This document shows, in pieces, positions 1-11,880 of a stretch of 64,000 nt of DNA. Position 1 is the first letter of the stretch. The number at the start of each line of letters is the position of its first letter. The stretch spans positions 62,001-126,000 of the forward strand of contig SGPM01000004.1 in NCBI GenBank assembly GCA_004802725.1. The letters are read 5' to 3'. Made by a program: the position numbers and the translations under genes. The notes under the pieces were generated by a model, which was not told the origin of the DNA, made no database searches, and was given only the letters and a program-made list of their open reading frames with translations. Source of the DNA: Antrodiella citrinella (Eukaryota; Basidiomycota; Agaricomycetes; Polyporales; Steccherinaceae).

Positions 1-130
1 GTTTCAGAATGTCAGCCGCTATTCTGATGTCTACTTGGAGGGTCAGCCTGACGTGATTACGCACCCTCTTGAATACTATCTGCACAACCCTCGTCACTGT
101 TGCATCTCAACTTCACGCTACATTTCCAGT

Positions 131-790
131 ATGGCTCTCAGTGGCACCAAGCAACTCCAGAAACTGCTTGTTAAGGAAGCTAAAACTGACGAGAAGAATC
201 TCAAACGAGCGCAGAAAGAGGTTTCCAAAGCAGAGAAGGCATTTCAGAAGAGCATCAAGGTCAGTGAAAAGCTTTTGCCATTGGTCGCTGTGAGCTAAAA
301 CGCCTTGCACAGGACACACAGAAAGCCAAGAAGAAGACTGAACTGACTATCAAGAAGGCTCAGAAGACTGCCAAATCGCTTCTTACCGCGCAGCAGAGTC
401 ACGATGACGCTGTCATGAAGTTGGACAAAGCGGACCAAGCGACCAAGGTGAGTGCGCAAAACACTCCTCGGTGAGATCCGTCTTAGAGACTTATTGTAGG
501 AAGCTCGAGACAAAGAGTATCAACTGGAGCAAGAAGTGAGCAGCTACCAAGATTGCTTGACTGACGTTCATCACAGCAAGATTCTCAACGATGTACGTTC
601 TGGTCTCAGGACCTCTCGTGTCGTCTTCTAACGCTGAATGGTATATTAGGAGGCCCGCGAACGCAAAAAGGCAGCCGCATATATCAAGTTGAGGCAGGAT
701 CAAGTCGGTCGTGGAACGGAGGGAGTGGGTCCGACCTCTGCTATTCAGACGACAAATCTCTCTGGGGCGGACGTATCTTCTACTGCATGA
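131..790 (+). CDS. small lysine-rich coiled-coil protein (Ncp1-like), possibly partial at 5' end
   Basis: Four exons (131-259, 295-447, 500-592, 650-790) join in frame to about 171 residues. Nearly all of the protein is charged heptad-like sequence rich in Lys, Glu, Ala and Gln, so it should form a long coiled coil; the last 30 residues are Gly/Ser/Thr-rich. It resembles small Agaricomycete proteins annotated as 'DNA binding protein Ncp1', whose function is unproven. The ATG at 131 follows a good splice acceptor (CAG at 128-130), so an upstream exon may lie beyond the left edge and the true start is uncertain. The first intron is only 35 nt. The downstream introns have canonical donors (gtgagt, gtacgt). 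Confidence 0.6.
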
Positions 791-1180
791 CCTTGGTACT
801 TGCGTTTCCCGGAAGGTCTCTTACACTGCGTGTCTCTTCTGGATTGGATTGTTCGGTGTTCTCGTTGGTCCGTTCTTCTGGGGTCTGCTTAGTGTATGTG
901 TCTTGTGGGTCTCTATTGTGAATGGCACTAGGGTCGGCGACGCCTTGGTCCGTACCAAAGTCAGAGTCTCTTGTTATATTCTGCGACTAGAATATCAAGA
1001 CACGAAGGCAAGGCTGATGCAGATGGCTGGTGAAAGGTCTTGATAGAACACGGTCACGTGTCAGAATCATGAGATGACACCCCTTCTTGGTCAGGTTTCT
1101 TGTCGCTTCGTCTCATCTTGCCGTCTTCTTATCTAGTCATTCCATGCTCTCTCGGCTGCAAAATAGTCTCAGGACGCGCC
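791..1180 (+). other. intergenic / 5' leader, no gene seen
   Basis: Between the stop at 790 and the ATG at 1181 I see no conserved coding sequence; reading frames here look like shadows. It should hold the 3' UTR of the left gene and the promoter and leader of the next. A CACGTG E-box-like hexamer is at 1054-1059. Confidence 0.4.
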
Positions 1181-2558
1181 ATGGATGACTACGTTGCTTC
1201 AGGCCATGATGCCGCCGCCTTCACTCAGGCTGGCACGCTTGCAGATACGGGCGAAGGCGAAAACCATGCTAGCCCTTCTGATTCTAGACTCATTTCCTAC
1301 ATTCGCAGTACCATTGCTAAATCTCCCATCGGATCGCTCTTCTCGTTACATGCTGATGTACTTCAACACGCTCTTGCCGAGCGTTCGAATGCCTTCAAAC
1401 ATACAATTGACCTCGCAAATACACTGCAAACGACAGATTGGACCGTTGCCCAAAATTCGCAAGAACCTGCCGCGGAATCCAATGTCACAACTCCTCGCCG
1501 TCTTTCCCACAATAATCCCTTCACAGAAGTGAAGCAAACCTTGACCAAATTGAAAAACCGAAAACGCTCCGGATCAATGTCTAGCGTCGTCTCAGTGCCC
1601 TCCTTGCCACAGTCGTCTTCGAATCTTTTCCAAACGCGTATTCGTGCAAATACCATCTCAACCACCACCATCTTGTCGACTTCATCGTTGCAAAGCTCTT
1701 CTGATGATACTCCGCCGTTGACACCGGAATCACTATCTTCGCAGCCTAGCTCTGTATTGTCCAGCATCTCCGTTGGACCTCTCATCAATCAAGCACTTGC
1801 ATGCATACAAGGAGGGGACGCTCGCCCGAGGACTCGGCAAGAATCCGAGGATATCAGGGAAGGGAAGAAACCAGAACGTCCCATTGTGAGTATGGGTCGT
1901 TTTTAGATACCACACATACTGAAGATTGATCCACAGTGTTATGACGTCCTCATTGCAGACATAAGCAATGATAATCTTCCGCAGTATCGAAACACTGCAG
2001 AGACTTCGCCGGCGGATAACCTGGAGGAATGGTTTGGTTTGGATTATACGCTAGAAATGAGCCGGAATGAGCGGCAGATGCTGGAATGTAGCAACCATGA
2101 TGACGGCGAGTTTTCCAAGGTGCGTATACCACGCATATATTCAGGTTTTGAACTCAGTTCACGTAAGTTATCAGAGTCACAAGTCGTGGGCTGCTATCCA
2201 CGGCGGCTTCGTCAATCCCGCGCATGGTTATGCAGACTTCTGCCGCTGGAAGAGATGGCACCGTGCTCTGGACCGCCAGTCTGAGAAACGCCGCATACAA
2301 AGAACATTCGACTTCTTGAATCATTCCAAAGAGATGTCCGAGATCTATGTGGATGAAGTCACTTTACGACGTTGGTTCGAATGGAGCAAGGTACGCATTC
2401 GACTCAAGATACTTTACAACGTGTACAACTACCACCGCTCTCTTCAGCTTGAGCACGGTGATGGACCATACCTAAATGACTTGAAGGCTGAATTGTCTGC
2501 TCTCTCTCGATACCGTCCAGTACGTCCGCTACGTTGGCGTGAAGATTTCAGAGAATGA
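1181..2558 (+). CDS. hypothetical protein, low-complexity N-terminus and Trp-rich C-terminus
   Basis: Four exons (1181-1885, 1937-2119, 2175-2390, 2448-2558) give about 404 residues, with canonical gtgag/gtgcg/gtacg donors and in-frame joins. The first 240 residues are Ser/Thr/Pro-rich and probably disordered, with repeated TPP/SP-type possible phosphorylation sites. The C-terminal 170 residues are different: acidic, then rich in Trp, His and Arg, with a compact aromatic block around 'WAAIHGGFVNPAHGYADFCRW', suggesting a folded domain. I do not recognise the family and assign no function. Reading upstream of 1181 stays open, but the first in-frame ATG is at 1181. Confidence 0.65.
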
Positions 2559-2800
2559 CAATTGATAACCAGGACCCTTACTACCCACCCGTGAAACGCA
2601 ACCTTGCTTGGGCCCTCTGCCGTTCTAGGTCTTCGTCTTGTCTACGAGAATTGCAACACGTCTCTTTCCGTTAAACTCTTCCGTTGCATTGCTGTATGTA
2701 AACTTATGTCGAGAGAAAATCGTTTGTCGTACCGTCATCTCCTTGTCACCCTCAGACGGTCGAAACTATAATCATTTGGATTGAACAAGACAACGAAGTG

Positions 2801-2816
2801 CGAAGTTCGAACTTCG
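2801..2816. repeat. perfect 16-bp palindrome cgaagttcgaacttcg
   Basis: The 16 bases equal their own reverse complement. The palindrome sits 20 bp upstream of the TATA-like box, a position compatible with a dimeric transcription-factor site. No factor is assigned. Confidence 0.6.
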
Positions 2817-2835
2817 AAGTCGACATCCGGGCGGT

Positions 2836-2843
2836 TATATAAG
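2836..2843 (+). promoter_or_regulatory. TATA-like box (tatataag)
   Basis: An AT-rich octamer in a GC-rich setting, about 190 bp upstream of the ESF2 start codon. Allowing for the probable leader intron, it lies at a sensible distance for a core promoter. Confidence 0.45.
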
Positions 2844-3028
2844 CGCGGTACCGCGTAGTGGCCGCGTTCAGATTCTTGCGTGCTTCTGCTCTGAGATTCT
2901 GCTCAGTATATCATTCGTGGATTCAAGTATGGTTTTAACTCTCATCTGTTGCTTGCTATATACTCATGCTATCATATCTGTAGGCTCAGATCAACTCACT
3001 CGTTCATCTCCGTTGCGCCCTCAGTTAG

Positions 3029-4026
3029 ATGGCAAATTTCACCTCTGATTCACGTTTTGCTCTCGACGGACAATTTGACACGGAGCAACCTGAGGCAGGT
3101 CCGTCCCGGATACCGAAAGAGAATGTACCTGAAGAAGAACATGACCAGAACGATAGTGAGGAGGAGGAAGACACTCTTTCAGAGGGGCTAGCGGAAGGGA
3201 TGGATGTGGAAGGGTTTGCAGGCCCATCTGAAAAGGCGGTCAAACCGTTGACCAAAGAAGAGCTGGCTGCTTTCAAGAATGCACAGGAAAGAACAGGAGT
3301 GGTTTACATATCGCGTATACCTCCGGGGATGCGACCGACGAAGGTCAGACATCTGATGAGTGGGTACGGAGAGGTGGGAAGGGTCTATTTGCAGGCCGAA
3401 GGTATGTCCTATGCTTTCACCTATTCTATTGTGTCGCCTGATATCCTCCTCAGACCCCAAGCGTTCGTATCTGCGTAAAAAATATACCTCTACCAAGAAG
3501 ATCCACTTCACCGAAGGCTGGGTCGAATTCAAAGATAAAAAGGTTGCACGGTCTGTGGCAGAGATGCTGAATGCACAACCCATTGGTGGAAAGAAGGGCA
3601 CACGGTGGAGAGACGACATATGGACCATGAAGTATCTCCCGAAATTCAAATGGAATATGCTCACAGAACAAATAGGTATGTCTAGCTCATGTCCGCGCAT
3701 CTTCTCCTGCTAACTCTTCCATAGCTCAGGAGGCGGCGGTGCATGCTGCTCAATTACGGGTCGAGCTTTCGCAGTCGAAGCGTGAACAGCAGGACTACCT
3801 CAAGAACGTTGAATTGGCTCGGGTGCTGGACAAACGTGCCGAAAGGAAGTGCAAAGCTGGAGAGGACCAGTCAGAAGAGCCAGTAGCCGTTCCTTCATCG
3901 AAGAAGAGAAAGGCTGTGGATGTATCAAATGGCCCGAAGAAGAAGGAAAGACCTTCTGCGACTATGGCTAGCAACAGCAAGAGTAATACGCAGGAGCTCA
4001 ACCATGTATTAGGCAGTATCTTTTGA
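3029..4026 (+). CDS. ESF2: ESF2/ABT1-like pre-rRNA processing RNA-binding protein
   Basis: Three exons (3029-3401, 3454-3675, 3725-4026) give about 298 residues. An acidic N-terminus (residues 30-75, Glu/Asp runs) is followed by a degenerate RRM from about residue 88 ('[20 protein letters not shown]', then 'GEVGRVYLQ', '[20 protein letters not shown]' and '[20 protein letters not shown]'). That combination is diagnostic of the Esf2/ABT1 family, nucleolar proteins that bind U3/pre-rRNA in early 18S processing and stimulate the helicase Dbp8 in yeast. The C-terminus is a basic coiled coil with bipartite nuclear-localisation-like Lys/Arg clusters. Length and order match the family. Nucleolar location is inferred from homology. 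Confidence 0.9.
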
Positions 4027-4324
4027 GTCTATGTCGAAGAAGTAGTGCGCTAGAGAGAGTCAGTTTGAGCTCCGGTGAAACTCAGAGCTGCAATGTTTGA
4101 TCTCCGCCCGAACCGACAGCTTGTTCGACTGTTCTGGCGTCTGGGTTTGTTCTGCATCGTGAACGCATTCGACGTACTCAGCGACAGCGAGAACGTCGTG
4201 CCCACCAGTGTGTCGCGATCCTAAGAGGTCGGTGCCTTCATCATGCTCGACTACTATCTCTCACTCGCTTCTATGATCAGTCGCCTTACAACTTGTTCTC
4301 TTTTCTCTCTCTCAGCTTCTTAAC

Positions 4325-7300
4325 ATGTCAACTTGGTCTGCTTCTGCTTATCCCCCTCGCGGACGCTCTCGCTCTCGTTCTCCATACCGTGGCAGTGGAT
4401 ACCCTCCACCAAGACCTCCACAGTCGGATACTGCATACCCACAGGATCCTTCGTACAGGAGTGATTGGGACGCGTACGATAATAGGGATAGGGCATATTC
4501 GGGCTATGAAAGAGACAGGGCGACGTATGACTACGGTCGTAGGGGAAGGAGTCGTAGTCCACCTCCAGACGAAGGTATGACATTGCGTGCTCGCTGCATG
4601 GTCTGTAACTTACATCCAATGCAGGCGGGAGGAAACGCCGTCGTTCAATGTCTCCGTGGGAGCGTGACAGGTATGACCCACGGCCTAGGTATGGTGATGA
4701 TTATGGTGAGTCAAATTGCTGGTGGCCTGCCGTTGTATCTAAATGTTTACTCGATGTAGATACACATTCGCGTGCATACGGCTACACGTCACCCCACCGC
4801 GGCCATCCGCCGCCCCCCTATGGTGGTTCGAGACGGGCGCCCCAGGACCCTCACACCTTGGATTATCCTGCATCGTTGAAGCAATTTGCGGATTGGTTCC
4901 GTTACTATTATCCTCAACAAGCCATTGAAGAGGACAACGCCGACAAGGCTGCAGAGCAGGAGGCTGGGGATGGTAGTAAGCCACGGAATGGCATCAAAAC
5001 TAGATGGGAAAAGTATCGCAAAGAGTTTACAGGTCTACAGGTGTGTGTCAATCCCTTGTGTCAAATGATAATACTCACGCCACAGCAGTTGCAGCGCATG
5101 TTCGACTACCACCGCAAATCTCCATGGTTCGCCGAGAAGTATGACCCTGCCCCCCAGTTCGCTAAGTTGCGTGCTCGTGTGAGAAAAGTGGGCTGGAGGG
5201 GTCGAGTGGACAACTTTCTCCTCGACTTGGATTCCGGGAAATACGATCCCGAATTACAAGGGCCAGAGGAGGAGGAGGCTGCAACGTCTTCACCTACAAA
5301 AGACTCAACAACCAATGGCGTCGGAGCTACCGGAAATGCAACTGCCACCGAATCGGAAGATGTCAAGCCGAATATTGGGGGTGATGATGAGATGCAATTC
5401 AATAATGAGGCAGAAGACGACAATAACGAGCAGGACGGTAATCGTGGCGACGCCAGCGGTAGGTCGTTTGACGCAAGACGAGGAAAGTCGACCGACGAGA
5501 TCGCGGTGGAACCTGACGGTAATCAAGTAATGATTCGTACTATTCCCCCGGATATTGGTCGTGTCAAGCTTGAAAACGTTAGTTTCACGCCTTGCTTCGG
5601 ATACGATGTGTGCTCACACTGTCACAGGCATGTTCAGGTGTTCAGGGGTACACCTACCTTGCACTAGGGGATCCCATGCAGAAACGAAATTACTATCGGG
5701 CTGGGTGGTTCCGTTTCCGCGAAGATGCCGATATGCAAGCAGTGATAACTGCACTATCCGACAAGAAGGTGAGAATATTTCTCCAGTCCGAATAGTCGTG
5801 CCCTGACCTGGTACATGAATTAGATTGAAGGATTCAAGCTTCACGTAACGCAGATTGTCAAACCATTCATTGGCCGAGTTCGCTATGCGCCCGAAGTTGC
5901 CAGCAGACCAGAGCGATTGGTCAAGGACTTGGCAAATGCTAAAGCGCTGATTGCTCTCTTGGAAGAGGAAGCAGCTACTCTGAGAAAGCCTATGTCACCG
6001 ATCCCTCCACATGAGTCCAATGGTGATACCGCCGAAACAAATGGGAATGTCAACGAGGACGTCATTATGGCCGACAACGCTACGGAATACTTCGAAGAAG
6101 ATCCTGAGCCTCGGGAATGTGCCAGTGACGCCGTTGAAAGGCGAGCTGATAAACTCATGTCAGATCTCCGCGAGCAAGGTCAATTTGCAGGTTGCAGCGA
6201 CGAGGAGGTCGAAGCTAAACGAGTAAGTTACCAATGCACGCCGAACAAAATCCTATTGATAGCTTTGATACACCTTGTAGACTGTGATTGCACTGGACCT
6301 GTACATTGCGTATCTTCGTGCAGCGTTTCACACATGCTACTACTGCGCAGTAGTTACGGATCACCTAGAAGAATTGCACCGCAAATGCGTGAAGCACGTG
6401 AGAAAACCACTGTCGACTGTTGTGAAGCAAGAGTCGAGAGCGCAGGATGCGAATAACTCTGAGGTTGTTGCTGAGGGAGATGTAAAGGAGGAAGAGCAGA
6501 AGGAAAAGTTTCCAAGAGAGAAGCATCCTGACAGCAAAGACTGGCGACGGAATGGTGCGTTCGCTCCTTAAACTAGCAGTTCTATATTCATCCTCGTACC
6601 GTGTCAGATGAACGATGGTTGGAGTGGCTAGACTCCAAGATCGCTCTTCTCATTGATCGCAGCAATGTGGATCCTCGAGACTATGGAGGGAAACATCCAG
6701 ACGAGTGAGTACCATTTTGCCAATTCGTTTTGAGTAGTGGGTAGTGGTCCTAATTGAACCGTAGGGAATTGTCGAAGGCTGCGGAACCTCATATCAAGCA
6801 AGAAGACGAGGGCAAATTCAGATGCAAGACATGCCAAAAGCTCTTCAAGGCTACTTCTTTCGTTGAGAAGCACATAGCGAACAAGCATCCCGACCTGGTG
6901 AAGCATCTAGATGAAGTGATTATTTCATGCCGGAATTAACGTTTGAAATACTGACAATATGTTCCAGATCCCATACTACAACAATTTTGCCCTGGATCCT
7001 CACCACATCCAGCCGTTCACGCACCCCCCTCCACAGGTTGGCAATAGTCAGCCTCCACCGCCACAAGCATACGGATTGTCTGGACCCGCTTTTCCTCCGC
7101 CTGAGTATGCGCGTCCGGGGGGGCATCATGCTCCTTTCAATGGACCATATCCTCCTCCAAATGGCGGCGGATTCTTCGAACCATACTCGCATCCGGCTCC
7201 TTATCTGCCCGGATCGTATCCTCCACCTCGTCGCGACGAGGCTGTGACCGCCCGACGATTGAGTGACCGCATCAGTGGCTACGCCGCAGCTGTGGTAGAA

Positions 7301-7546
7301 CAGTCAGTCCTTGCTGCACCTGCATCCGCTGGACTACCTGCGAAGCCTGTTGTTTCACTTGACACTGCACTTCCTTCAAGTGGTCCTCCTCCCAACAGAC
7401 GAGGCAATCGTGGCATGAGTATGAGCGGTCCTCCACCTCCTCCTCCACCGGACGCCAAGGAGGACCCGAGAGCGGCTGCCGGAAAGAGGGTCAGCTATCA
7501 TGACATGGATCTTGTTGCGGAGGGCGATATTGAGTTGACGTATTGA
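4325..7546 (+). CDS. ARS2: ARS2/SERRATE homologue
   Basis: Ten exons (4325-4574, 4625-4705, 4760-5040, 5086-5577, 5628-5768, 5824-6222, 6281-6554, 6608-6704, 6765-6915, 6968-7546) join to about 914 residues. An Arg/Ser- and Tyr-rich N-terminus is followed by the SERRATE/Ars2 N-terminal block ('LKQFADWFRYYYPQQ', 'MFDYHRKSPWFAEKYDP'), an acidic linker, an RRM-like block ('YRAGWFRFREDADMQAVI'), the core motif 'LDLYIAYLRAAFHTCYYC', and a C2H2 finger near residue 700 (CKTC..HIANKH). The tail is Pro/Gly-rich. In animals and plants Ars2 bridges the nuclear cap-binding complex to small-RNA processing, snRNA 3'-end formation and the exosome; the fungal role should be similar but is inferred. The family is absent from budding yeast. 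Confidence 0.92.
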
Positions 7547-7627
7547 ACTGTACTACTTTACCCTGGTTTCTTTATTACATGGCCCACTCTTTGTTATCTT
7601 CTGCCACAACTCTGCCGTCTTGAACTA

Positions 7628-10600
7628 ATGAATCATTATCTACTGCGTGTCAAGCGCACTCGTTTGCCCCGAGGGCGGGCTTACCGGAAGAGGTAATTCC
7701 CGACCATCAATTGACAGCGTCTATTTCGACCATTGTATCTCAAATTCCGTAACGCGCTGTTCTGGGACCGCCAGCAGCTGGTCTCAACTCGTTCCCCGTC
7801 CTCCCCTCTGCCGCGCACCCACATTATTTCAACGTCCAGCATCGACGTCCTAGGGTCCAACGTGCTCCCTGGATCGATCTCTGTGCGTCCGCGGACGATG
7901 CCGGAGACAAGGCTCCCTGCCGTCCGAATACCCTCTGCTGCTGAAGGCGAGAACGAGGACGAGCTAGGGCAGGAGGCTATTGTAGTCGAACTTCCACTAT
8001 CCAATAAGTTCGCAATTGCATGGCCCGCAGAGATGTCTGCGCTTGGTCCTCATCCCTTGACCGCTGACCGGACGACTTCGCTCAGCTCCTCCGAAGGCGA
8101 GACAGACCTGTCAGAGGACGAAATGAAAGCACCGCAGAAACGACCGGCTAGGCCAGATGAAGACTCCGACTTCGTCACACCGACCAACCACATGAATGTG
8201 GACGACGACCCAATGGATCAAGTTCCGCAGGCTTCTTCGCTGCCCCGCCTGTCGCGAGCGTTTTCCATGCCTCTGCCTTCTCAGCTCAACGCATTGCAAA
8301 ATCCTAGAAGGTTATCGGTCTCTCCTGGATCCAACAGTCCGCCAACTCCGCATCCTTTGCCAGACTTAGGCCACTTTCACGAACTATCCCTCGAGTTGGC
8401 AGACTCGGTGCAGACTATCATTCAGTCGCTGCTACAGCTGACACCTCCACAATTGTTGGATCCCGCCAAGGAGCAGTTCTCTGCTTGTTCACTTCCCATT
8501 CCTACACCATCCGTATCTGCCATGTTCACTGCCATGAAGAACCTCAATTACATGTCTGCAAATATGGCGGCACTCAGCACACCTGGAACAGAATCTCCGA
8601 ATGACCCTATAACAAAGGTTCATAACGACTTTGACATAGGAGAGATGCTTCAGAGTGCTGGAGATACCTTGAGCGGTATGGCTGCACAGATTGGTGTTGA
8701 CCTGGTACTGTTCCACGGAGATGTTGGAATGAAGCACGTCGCTGTGAAAGGCGACGAAAGCGGTATTTCTTATACCTTGTCTCACGTACGTGTCACGTCT
8801 TTATTTATAGGGTGAGTAGTATTCATTGTGCTATAGATCATTCGTCAGGTCCTTGGAACAGCCTGGAGAGGTGACACAGTCGAGATTGGGCTATTCATCG
8901 ATACAACCAGCGACGAAGATGAGGATCGGGTGACACCTGATACCGACGCTCCTTGGCGATGCACATTCCATATCGCTCACCGTTATACTGGCAGCAACTT
9001 TGACGGGTCCTCACCAGAACGAGTGGTGTCGTCTTTCAGCAGTCTAATTCTGCGGCGGCTTCTCCGCTACCTTGATGCATCACTCGAGCTTGACTGTGAT
9101 CCAAGAACCGAGGCCTTCATTGGTTATGCTTGCGAATTCAAGCTTATTCTGGACCCCGGAGACCCATCTGCGATGATAGCTGCACCGGCGCCGGCAGAGG
9201 CGTTCACGGGCTATCCTGAATTCCAGATAGCTCAGGAGCCGACTCTAGAGCAATTGTCTCAATTCGCGGAGTCCCTTCGAGGCAAGAAGGTCACCCTTCA
9301 TGCCAACTCCAATGGCCCTTTCGCTCATCATCTATCGAGCTATCTCACTGCGTGGGGTTTGGACGTTAGTCACGTCTCTACGGAATCCACCGGGAACACT
9401 GCTGAGCGAGCCTCGTTTACGGAGTCCAACGAGAGTCCAACTTCACACCCTGGTATCGCTAATCCATACCCTGATGGCTCATCACGCCCTAATGTCGATC
9501 CATTATCATTCGTTCTCATCGACGATGACATCCACGTTTTACGCACCACCCTTCTGAAAATGAAAGCAGAGCAAGCATACCCTCTCACACTCAATACACG
9601 CAAACGACCATCGCTTGCTTCGAATCATCGGCCGAAATCATCACCTCAGGTCGCGCGAGTCCTAGGACCTTCCTCTAATAGCAATCCATCAGCCCAGGCC
9701 GTCGTCATTCACTTCACCAGTCTCTCCAAATTCAAGTTAGTCAAGGATGCCATTCAGTCAATATTAACACCTTATAATGGGACCATGATGCGGATTCCCG
9801 AAGTTATTGTAATACCCAAGCCAGCAGGACCACGACGGTTCTTGACTGCACTCCACACGGCCGTTACGAAACCCGTCGTCGATCCATTCTTTAGTCCTAT
9901 TGCTACTTCTCCCAACAGTCCCGGACTCCATGCATTTTCGCCATTCTTTGCTATGAACAACGCTCCCCGGTCACCGAGCGGTAGATCAACAGGCAGCATG
10001 CGAACTACTTCTGACAGGTCCAATCGGTCTCCAAAAGAGCACCCTGCCGAAGGTACCAACCTTGCGTCGTCTCCGTTAAGTTCCGACCGATTGGAGTACT
10101 TTTCTGACGCTGCTGTTCGACTGGGATCCTCGCCATCGACTGGACTTGTCATCCAGAGTCCGGATGGTCAGCCTGCCGGCATATTCTTTCATCCCAAAGG
10201 CAGGCCATGGAGCGCATCACCCAATACTGAGCGAGATAGCAACGGACGTTCGAGAGGGACATCGTTCCTTCTACCGACAGACGAACCATCCTTAAACCGT
10301 CCTAGATCACGCTCACAGCTACCTCCGCCAGATGAGGAGGCGAAGCCTACGAAATCGAAGGCGGCGCCACCATCTACTTCTGTCAGCGACGATCTTCCTT
10401 CGTTGAGCAGTGAGCCAAGCATCTCTACGTCAGAAACGATGTTCCATCCTGCACCACCGCGCTACTCTTCCAGACGGTCAAGTCAGGCTAGTCAAGCCGG
10501 TAGTCCACCTTCGTCACCTCAGATTCGACAAGCAGGCCCGACCACAAATGTACGAAGAGTATCACGTAGGCAAGGTGCCGATGGCACTAGTCCGTCAGGA

Positions 10601-11880
10601 CAACTGAAGAGACCTAAAGGACCGGGAGACGCCAACATTGTTCCTCCTATCAGCGTGTTGATTGTAGATGGTGTGTACTATCTACTCCTGTGAATAACCT
10701 CTTTTCACTTACTTTTGTTCCTTAGACAACCCCATCGAGCAAACAATCTTATCTACGTTCATGAAGAAAAAGAAAATCAAGTACGATGTAGCGAAGAACG
10801 GCGAAGAAGCTGTGAACAAGTGGCGGACGGGCGTTTTCCATTTGATCTTGGTAAGTGCCAGCTTTAACAAGAGCGCGTGATGTGCGAGTACTTATAGCTC
10901 AATTTCATAGATGGACATTCAAATGCCAGTCATGGATGGTATCCAGGCCACGAAGGAGATCAGGCGGCTGGAGAAGCTCAACGGGGCCGGTAGCGCGTTC
11001 CCATCAACACCTCAGTCTGAAGGGCAGCGAACGCCCTCAGAGGCGTCCACAACTGGTTCTCAGACCTCTCTAACCCCTTCGTATCGGTCTTCCGTCATCA
11101 TTGTTGCCCTCACCGCTTCGTCTCTACAAGCGGATCGAGTGGCTGCACTCGCGGCCGGATGCAACGATTTCCTCACGAAGCCAGTCACCCTCGAGTGGCT
11201 CAATGGCAAGATCATCGAATGGGGCTCCATCAAAGCTCTTCAGATGTGGGCAGACATCAGGCCCGACGTCGTCAAGTCCATCTCGTCCGGCCAGGCAGCT
11301 CAAGCTCAGAACGTTGCTCGCCGTCTGCATGTACCCGAGGGTCGGTCCACCCCGACCAGCACTCAAGCGCGAAGTCGCGAATCGTCTTTGTCACGGAAAA
11401 CAGTGACACAGGAATCAGTGACAAGAGCGATGGCGCAGGGAGCTGCGGGCTCTGTTGAAAAACTTACGACGCCGGATACGCCTGCATCTGATGACTCTCC
11501 CGGGAATTCTTCTCGGTCGTCTGGGAATGAAGATTTAGGATTGTTCCCAAGTCTGGCCGCTATTCCAGGCGATCCACCTCGTGGGTATTCGATCGCGATT
11601 CTTCTTTTTGTGTGGGCCTAATCACTTATCACAGATGTCAACATTGTTGCTCCGACTCCCCCAGTTCCCAGCGTCGAAGAGTCAGGTCGGAACAGCGAGC
11701 CTGTATTGGTCCGCACATGCTGACATGTTATTGACAGATTCCAGACCGGACTGTTCTCCTGGTGAGAAGGATTCGGACGAGGTAACTTTACGCGCCGCGA
11801 ACGATCCTACGGAGCCCGCTAGTGCGCCAGGCTCTTCTCATGAAGACGAAGCTGGTGCCCTGCCGCCACCGCCGCAATGA
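7628..11880 (+). CDS. SSK1: Ssk1-type response regulator (HOG pathway)
   Basis: Exons 7718-8785, 8837-10670, 10726-10850, 10911-11580, 11635-11685 and 11738-11880, plus a proposed first exon 7628-7648, total about 1,303 residues. The C-terminal receiver domain is complete: the DD pair in 'VLIVDDNPIEQ', phospho-acceptor Asp in 'LILMDIQMPVMDG', 'ALTAS', and the Lys of 'FLTKPV'. About 40 residues rich in Ser/Pro are inserted between helix 3 and strand 4, followed by the Ssk1-typical 'LEWLNGKIIEWG'. Ssk1 receives phosphate from a Ypd1-type phosphotransfer protein and, unphosphorylated, activates the Ssk2/22 MAPKKK in osmotic stress. Upstream lie kinase-like and receiver-like segments lacking key residues (see findings). 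The start is uncertain: the first in-frame ATG without splicing is at 7898. Confidence 0.88.

Larger units (their letters stand above)
2559..3028 (+). promoter_or_regulatory. promoter region of the ESF2 homologue
   Basis: No gene is seen in this 470-nt stretch. It contains a TATA-like box (2836-2843), a perfect 16-bp palindrome (2801-2816) and a probable 5'-UTR intron with donor gtatgg near 2927 and acceptor ctgtag near 2983, just before the ATG at 3029. Confidence 0.5.
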
